Assembly: GCA_036924085.1 (NCBI GenBank)
Contig: JAVGWX010000011.1
Location: 26,343,976-26,407,975 of the forward strand
Reading direction: 5' to 3'
Length of the DNA stretch: 64,000 bases
From: Ariolimax columbianus
Taxonomy: Eukaryota > Mollusca > Gastropoda > Stylommatophora > Arionidae
Each line of letters opens with the position of its first letter. Position 1 is the stretch's first letter. The notes beneath the pieces are model-generated. The model had not been told where the DNA came from. It was given only the letters and a program-made list of their open reading frames with translations, and made no database searches. The position numbers and the translations under genes are program-made. Shown here piece by piece: positions 58,255 through 64,000 of this stretch.

Positions 58255-58640
58255 GTTAATAAAGTTTCACCCTGACCTATGTCTGTGTTGAAAATGTTTC
58301 GCCCTGACCTTTGTTTTGTTGATAAAGTTTTCAGGACCTCTGTTTGTGTTGATAACGCTTCCCCAGAACCTTTGTTTGTGTTGATAAAGTTTCACCTGGA
58401 CCTATGTTTGTGTTGATAAAGTTTCCCCAGGACCTCTGTTTGTGTTGATAAAGTTTCACCCTAACCTCTGTTTGTATTGATAAAGTTTCTCCAGGACTTC
58501 TGTGTGTGTTGATAAAGTTACACCTGGACCTCTGTTTGTGTTGATAACGTTTCACCCTAACCTATGTTTGTGTTGTTAAAGTTTCAGCCGGACCTCTGTT
58601 TGTGTTGATAAAGTTTCACCCAGACCTCTGTTTGCAATAC
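58255..58640. repeat. 32 bp minisatellite, ~12 copies
   Basis: TGTGTTGATAAAGTTTCACC plus CTGACCTCTGTT, with CCCCAGGA and CACCTGGA variants. Confidence 0.93.
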
Positions 58641-59240
58641 AGTTTGCGCTAGTTGGCAGCTTACAGTTGTGATAACTTTTGTCTACTTCGATCAATGAGA
58701 CCAGAAAATCGCGACCGTTGTGCAGTTATGACATGTTTATCTAGTCCAATCCTCGACACCGCCTAATGAACGCACAAAGGACAATGGTGACTGATGGCCC
58801 GTTCGTCACCAGTACCAAGCATGTTCTGAGATATACAAGAGCTGACTTACTTACACTGGGGAAGTGAATGCCTAACCGATGCCACCTAACACGGGAGACC
58901 ACAGTATCGCTCTCACACTTGCTCATTCTCTAATGGACCAGCGTCATACGGACCCCAGGTAAATAAAAAAGGGAAAAGAAAAAGGTGCGGAAAGATTAAT
59001 CAAAAAGTATATAATACAAACACAGAGACAGCGGGACATGAGTACCAGGTTCTTTCCCTGGTGCCGAGTTGGATGTTCAATGACAACCTGATGTGAAAGG
59101 CAGGTGGAAACCACCACATAAACGTCATTAGAAAGGCTTTTGTTAAGTCACAGGCAAAGACTGAGCCTTAGAAGATCCAGGTGACGTGTCTGGTAAGAGA
59201 AGAGCCAAAGCTTCTCGTGCGAAATTTTTTGTTTAAATAT
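58641..59240. other. Unassigned region
   Basis: No gene or repeat recognised. Confidence 0.4.
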
Positions 59241-59534
59241 ATAAGTGGTTAAGTGGTTAAGCCGTCGCCCTCGGGATTAGGGGTGTGAGTTTGACTCCAG
59301 ACTTCACCTTCTTTTTCATGGGTGCTTGATGCGGAGTCCACTGCATCTCAGAGTCGCCCTCATGTCGTCTTATCCTTGATTTGCCGCTGGGGTCAGGCGG
59401 CTCGAGACGAGAGAGTGAGGATAAAAAAGTAGCCCAGTTAATCTTTACTAAAAATAAGGCTAGCAAAATAAATTATGCCATCATCGTCTACGGTGGACGG
59501 CGGCCTTTGCCTTGCTTTGCCTTGCTTTGCCTTA
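59241..59534 (+). mobile_element. tRNA-derived SINE with (CTTTGCCTTG)n tail
   Basis: The head reads AAGTGGTTAAGTGGTTAAGC then CGTCGCC (A box) and GGTGTGAGTTTGACTCC at 59282-59298 (B box). The body carries TCGCCCTCATGTCGTCTTAT. The tail repeats CTTTGCCTTG three times before an AT run. Spacing of the two boxes fits a tRNA-type polymerase III promoter; the lack of a complete cloverleaf and the long body argue against a tRNA gene. Confidence 0.75.
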
Positions 59535-59875
59535 TATATATATATTATAGAATGCATTTGTATACTATCTACGAAGAAAATACGTATGTCCTATATATAA
59601 AACATTTTTACAGTACCTCATTTTGTTATCTATGTCGTATCCACACTTATTTTCTTTTTTTTTATCTCGTCTATTAATGTCATATATGTCCTAGATGTCC
59701 TATCAATCACATATTGCTTCTCTCTCTCGTTGGTTGTTGTTTGTTCATGCTCTGTCCTCCAGTGTACTCTGAGTTCCTGAATGTATCAACTACTTGAAGA
59801 TCAGCTTCAAAATCAAAAATGTTTATTTCTGGAAGTAATTCTTACAATCTCTAATATAATTTTACGTGTACCTTT
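59535..59875. other. Unassigned AT-rich region
   Basis: TATATA run at 59535-59545 and T-rich stretches; no gene. Confidence 0.45.
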
Positions 59876-60123
59876 GATAACCAGCGGGACGTACTGGTGT
59901 AGAGGTAAAGATAACCAGTGGGACGTACTGGTGTAGAGGTAAAGATAACCAGTGGAGTTTACTGGTCTAGAGGTAAAGATAACCAGCGGAACGTACTGGT
60001 GTAGAGGTAAAGATAACCAGCAGGACGTACTGGTATAGAGGTAAAGATAACCAGCGGGACGTACTGGTGTAGAGGTAACGATAACCAGCTGGACGTACTG
60101 GTGTAGAGGTAAAGATAACCAGT
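59876..60123 (+). repeat. 34 bp minisatellite made of a SINE head
   Basis: GATAACCAGCGGGACGTACT plus GGTGTAGAGGTAAA repeats at exact 34 bp spacing from 59876 to 60114. The last unit (GATAACCAGTGCGGCATACT, GGTCTAGAGGTAACG) runs straight into the A box head of the SINE at 60124. Confidence 0.92.
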
Positions 60124-60198
60124 GCGGCATACTGGTCTAGAGGTAACGTTTCCGCTTCGGTGCCGGAGGTGGCGGGTTCGAGTTACGGTGCAGTGCAG
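60124..60198 (+). mobile_element. tRNA-like SINE head (outer element), interrupted
   Basis: GCGGCATACTGGTCTAGAGG then TAACG (A box) and GGCGGGTTCGAGTTACGG (B box), like a tRNA-Gly/Glu derived SINE. The element is cut at 60198 by a second SINE; its remainder probably continues at 60491 to about 60640, where an A-rich ACAAAAAATAAAAAG occurs. Confidence 0.65.
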
Positions 60199-60202
60199 GA
60201 TT

Positions 60203-60476
60203 TTTTCACTTTTTTTTTTTTCTTTTTTTTTGTTTTGTTTTGCGTGTACGCCTTATTTCTCTATTTCCAAAGACTGCATTACACTGCCATTTTTATGTTG
60301 CGCTGTCGGTGCAGTGCATCCGACTACGGCATGCATGTTATGTAAGGATCTGCTTCTTCCTGCATTTTCTAAGGGCTTGCTTCCCCGGTGTAACGGCCGG
60401 TGCTGTGATGGGGAACGAACCCAGCACCTTCGGTTTGTGAGATGTGCCACTTAACCACTAGCCTTCGCCGTCCCCT
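60203..60476 (-). mobile_element. tRNA-derived SINE nested in another SINE, with target duplication
   Basis: On the minus strand from 60476: GGGGACGGCGAAGGCTAGTG, GTTAAGTGG (A box), GCTGGGTTCGTTCCCC (B box, 60406-60421), a body of about 160 bp and an A-rich tail (the T-rich run at 60203-60240 on the plus strand). GGATTTTTTCACTT at 60198-60211 and GGATTTTTTAACTT at 60477-60490 match at 13 of 14 positions and form the target site duplication. Confidence 0.8.
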
Positions 60477-60490
60477 GGATTTTTTAACTT

Positions 60491-60790
60491 AAATCTTTTG
60501 ATAAAAGTTACCCTGGTCTCTTGATAGTGAGATCGGACTCCCGTGACCAGTGTTGAGCACGTTACAAATCTAGGGGCAGTTAGACATCAAAAAGGGTAGG
60601 CTTAGCGACCGCTGCCCAGACAAAAAATAAAAAGATTCAATTAAAAATCTACCCAAATTAGTTGTACCTTCCCGTAGGACTAATTAGCAGCTGTGAGATC
60701 TAAAATACATAATATGCAACCTGAAGCCTTTGGCTACCTGGCAACATACATTAAATATGCCTGTTTCAATACCAGGATTCCAAGTATCCC
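60491..60790. other. Flank, possibly remainder of outer SINE
   Basis: No gene. See 60124-60198. Confidence 0.4.
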
Positions 60791-61225
60791 AAATATATGC
60801 GAACTTCATACGTGTATCTTTGATACGTTTGTACATGTATTTTTGATAACTTTGTGCATGTAACTTTGAAAACTTTGTACATGTATCTTTGATAATTTTG
60901 TACGTGTATCTCTGATAAATGTAAAATTAAATCTCTGATAGATGTGAACACGTATCTCTGACAACTGCATACTTAAAATCTCTGATAAAATTGTACATGT
61001 ATCCCGTTAACTGTATACTTGTCTCTCTGTTAACTGTGTATATGTATTTCTGATAACTGTGTACTTAAATCTCTGATAACTTTGTATATGTCTCTCTTTT
61101 AGCAGTGTACATGTATCTCTGATAACTTTGCAGATGTGTATACGATAACTGTAAACATGTTTCTCTGATAACTTTGTAGATGTGTATATGATAACTGTAA
61201 ACATGTATCCCTGATAACCTTACAT
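60791..61225. repeat. Degenerate ~23-30 bp tandem repeat
   Basis: Built on TGATAACTTTGTACATGTAT plus CTC, strongly diverged among units. Confidence 0.8.
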
Positions 61226-61299
61226 ACATATTTTCGATAGAGCTGAATATATCTGATTGAACGATTTCAACGTATATCTATGAAAACATTTTATACGTG

Positions 61300-61300
<1 letters not shown>

Positions 61301-61368
<68 letters not shown>

Positions 61369-61378
61369 TATATGTATA

Positions 61379-61430
<52 letters not shown>
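61301..61430. repeat. (AT)n microsatellite
   Basis: About 130 bp of TA dinucleotides with a few TACATA/TGTATA interruptions; likely length-variable. Confidence 0.97.
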
Positions 61431-61432
<2 letters not shown>

Positions 61433-62045
61433 TCTTGTCTCCATGTACTACTCAGGTGTGATATCACTTTTGTCTCCATGTACCACTCAGGTGTGATATC
61501 ACTCTTGTCTCCATGCACCACTCAGGTATGATATACCTCGTGTCTCCATCCACCACTCAGGTATGATATCCCTCGTGTCTCCATCCACCACTCAGGTATG
61601 ATATCCCTTGTGTCTCCATCCACCACTCAGGTATGATATCCCTCGTGTCTCCATCCACCACTCAGGTATGATATCCCTCGTGTCTCCATCCACCACTCAG
61701 GTATGATATCCCTCGTGTCTCCATCTACTATTCAGGTATGTTGTGCCTCGTGTCTCCATCCACCACTCTGGTATGATATCCCTCGTGTCTCCATCCACCA
61801 CTCTGGTATGATATCCCTCGTGTCTCCATCCACCACTCTGGTATGATATCCCTCGTGTCTCCATCTACTATTCAGGTATGTTGTGCCTCGTGTATTCATC
61901 CACCACTCTGGTATGATATCCCTCGTGTCTCCATCCACCACTCAGGTATGATATCCATCTTGTCTCCATCCACCACTCAGGTCTGATATCACCCTTGTCC
62001 TCATGTACTATTTATGTAGGTGTGATATCACTCTGGTCTCAATTA
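61431..62045. repeat. 35 bp minisatellite, ~17 copies
   Basis: CCCTCGTGTCTCCATCCACC plus ACTCAGGTATGATAT, with ACTCTGG and TTGTGCC variants; ends about 100 bp 3' of the receptor 4 stop codon. Confidence 0.94.
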
Positions 62046-62144
62046 TACATTCAGAGTTACGTCTGAGGCAGCGTATCTCCAAACTTTCTTTATACCTATT
62101 ATAAATTGCTAGACACTGACGAGCGAAGAGGTGTTTCACTCAAA

Positions 62145-63233
62145 CTACATTTTCATGATATATATCGCTAAATACTTATGTACAACACGTCTATATTTAG
62201 AGCTGACAGAGAGGTAAACAAAGAAACTCATGCAAGTTCCTAAAGTAGTGATAATAGATGTCACAACAGACAACATGATTCTCATATGTTTTTGATTTCC
62301 CATATTCATTCCTGGAACGGTATGGATCACCCCAATGGTCATGTATCTGGGTATGTTACACGTTATTAATGTAACTGATAAAAGCAACAAGACTTTTACA
62401 AGTCTTCTTTCTCTGAAAGTTAAGTTAGTCGCCTGAGACTTGACTTTGTCTTCTGGTTGTGCTGTTAGGGCATTGCTATTCCTGATTCGTGTTGACGCCT
62501 TTAATGAATACCCCAATAAGATTGCACACAAACTGACAACAGCATGCGACAGAAGTGGATTTATCAAAGTAACTGTTATATCAAAGATCTTGTCAAAGAT
62601 GGCGGTTTCTTTATTAAATTTTACAGTAAACACTTGAAGAAATATTCTAGTAGAGTTTATATTTGTAGATATTTGTGCTCGTCCTGTCCACTCCAATTTA
62701 TGTACAACGTAATTTGGAAAGTAAATAGCCAAGTGTACAACACATATTGTCAATGTGACGACGACGCAGCGAAACCTTGTGAAGATCTGCTTAACTTTAA
62801 ATGGAGAAACCACACAGAAACATCTTTCTATTGAGATCATGACAGTGATCCAACACGAGACACGGTAGACACAGTTGATTGCCCAGCCAATTGTAATTAC
62901 ACCTGATGACCAGAAGTCAGCTGGTCTGATAGGCTGAATAATAACATCCACATAACATACACTGCTTATCAGTTGTAGAATTCCGTGAATGCAGTCACAA
63001 AACGAGAGAGCAAACAGCCCAACACTCATGCTGTCTTTGAGACCAAGCTTGAAGAAAACAACGATATTGACGAGGTTAGTGATAATTCCACCCAGAGAGA
63101 CGCTTCCTTTCACGATAATTATCAGATAAATTTGAATGAAGAGAATCTCGTCATTTCCTACAATCTCCGAGGGAGGTCTATCGTTGTCGGGGGTGGTGGA
63201 TTCAAATGTCGGTTCTTGGCTGGAACAAGCCAT
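62145..63233 (-). CDS. Class A GPCR, chemosensory-like, most diverged paralog
   Basis: A single-exon plasma membrane receptor of 362 residues. The start MACSSQEPTFESTTPD aligns with the other N-termini. TM1 about residues 32-62 (ITNLVNIVVFF), loop KDSMSVGL, TM2 with Asp80 (LSFCD), TM3 ending in an intact ERC motif at 136-138 (SIERCFCVV), TM4 about 155-175, loop 2 with the NST glycosylation site, TM5 about 214-242 (LLSHAVVSLC), TM6 about 280-305 (LITCNIPRYM), TM7 about 318-343 ending MSFFVYL in place of NPxxY, then KYRRVVHKYL. It lacks the RTTVC-like C-terminus of receptors 2 and 3, ending instead IYIMKM. Its upstream DNA does not obviously share the duplicon of the first three. The ligand is unknown. 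Confidence 0.88.
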   Translation of the reverse strand: MACSSQEPTFESTTPDNDRPPSEIVGNDEILFIQIYLIIIVKGSVSLGGIITNLVNIVVFFKLGLKDSMSVGLFALSFCDCIHGILQLISSVCYVDVIIQPIRPADFWSSGVITIGWAINCVYRVSCWITVMISIERCFCVVSPFKVKQIFTRFRCVVVTLTICVVHLAIYFPNYVVHKLEWTGRAQISTNINSTRIFLQVFTVKFNKETAIFDKIFDITVTLINPLLSHAVVSLCAILLGYSLKASTRIRNSNALTAQPEDKVKSQATNLTFRERRLVKVLLLLSVTLITCNIPRYMTIGVIHTVPGMNMGNQKHMRIMLSVVTSIITTLGTCMSFFVYLSVSSKYRRVVHKYLAIYIMKM

Positions 63234-64000
63234 GGTGTATACAACAGCCTGATTGTGGAGACATTAAAACAGGTTACACATCTTGAGTCTATCAACTGTC
63301 ACGTCTAGAAAACATTATCCCACTTACGATGCATGCACGATTTATTGAGACTATACATTGTCACATACGATTGTAAGTCACTAAGTAGGTCACACACAGA
63401 TGTGAGGCGACTAAGAAATGTAGTTAGCAGTACCTAAAGATGCCATTAGTTGACTGCATCGTTCAGATGATTCTATTATAGCAGGTAGGATACGCTGGGT
63501 GTCTCGTGAACGAGGGCAGCTTTTCTTTAAAATTACGAGCCTGCCCTCAGAATTACAATCAATGTACGCAGTGCTGTTGTTAATATCTTTATATTTGGAA
63601 GACGGGCGGGGAGGAGGTCGGTGACTTGTTGCAAAGAATACTCATCAGGAAATGCTTTAGGTTTATGTTGAGAAGTATTTTATGGCGAAACGTTGCATTA
63701 TGAATTGATTTATTTTCTTAAAGGCGTTCTGTTCGGAATACAACAAAAGCGTCTTTTTGACGCTTGTGGGAGTTGACTCAAGCAGAAGAGTCAAGATGGA
63801 AAGTGTAGCAGCTAGGGTCTTTTATTGGTTTAGAAAAATGTATCCTTTGTGGGAGACGTAAAGCAAATGCCGAAGAAACTGAACGTGATATGCAAATGTG
63901 GCTGAAACAGCAGACCAAAGATTTATATGCTGCAGATGTTAGCAGGATGTTGACAAAGCAGTGAAAGACGTCTATCACAGTTTGTGGAAATTATGATGAA
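63234..64000. other. Upstream flank of receptor 4 and right edge
   Basis: No supported gene. Near 63820-63960 the plus strand has a frame with ECCILCGRRK-like character (CILCGRRKANAEETER) and stops on both sides; no family was recognised. The promoter of receptor 4 must lie in the left part, but no site can be assigned. Confidence 0.35.

Noticed and set aside
60124..60198. Functional tRNA gene
   Set aside because: A and B boxes are present, but a complete paired acceptor stem is not seen, and the sequence continues as a SINE.
62985..63308. 107-codon plus frame opposite receptor 4
   Set aside because: An antisense shadow of the receptor N-terminus; the same shadow appears opposite receptor 1 (68-265).

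Overview
This 64 kb window looks like eukaryotic, most likely gastropod (probably heterobranch) mollusc DNA. Its genes are intronless class A receptor genes resembling gastropod chemosensory receptors. The rest is non-LTR retrotransposon debris, tRNA-derived SINEs, microsatellites and an unusual density of minisatellites (about a quarter of the bases). No operons, CRISPR arrays or bacterial signals are present. The organism call is inferred from protein family resemblance and repeat types, not from a database search.

Genes. Four paralogous seven-transmembrane receptor genes lie on the minus strand: a 5' part cut by the left edge (1-331), then 9154-10284, 24854-25981 and 62145-63233. The first three sit in related duplicons: the DNA upstream of each (to its right) aligns in blocks over roughly 2.5-5 kb. 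Parts of the duplicon recur at 19362-20200.

Retroelements. At least fifteen decayed LINE segments are recognisable by translation. They include a CR1/L2-like family ending in (TTAAG)n (51675-54108, with 3' ends at 29895-30307 and 46930-47493/51077-51122). There are RNase H-bearing C-termini (11533-11917, 26030-26820, 34400-34985), a Jockey-like RT end (54420-55350), an endonuclease+RT relic (55880-58210, minus), and several RT C-terminal remnants of a third type. All are broken by stops and frameshifts. SINEs with A and B boxes lie at 7735-7881, 43801-44090, 59241-59534, 60124-60198 and 60203-60476; the last is nested in the one before it with a near-perfect target duplication.

ribosomal DNA chimera. 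At 47494-51065 a 3.57 kb insert joins a GC-rich spacer-like leader, the first ~1240 nt of 18S rRNA and several degenerate copies of the 28S rRNA 3' end. It then ends in a (GAA)n tail. It is flanked by an 11 bp direct repeat and interrupts a LINE 3' end, so it appears to have arrived by retrotransposition.

Minisatellites. The largest is 84 bp x ~51 (35143-39446), nearly homogeneous, with a 13-unit higher-order duplication and open frames on both strands. Several arrays (38, 39, 27, 62, 67, 57 and 85 bp units) consist of fragments of LINE reading frames amplified in place, and one 34 bp array is an amplified SINE head. This repeated origin of minisatellites inside retroelement sequence is the strongest general pattern in the window.
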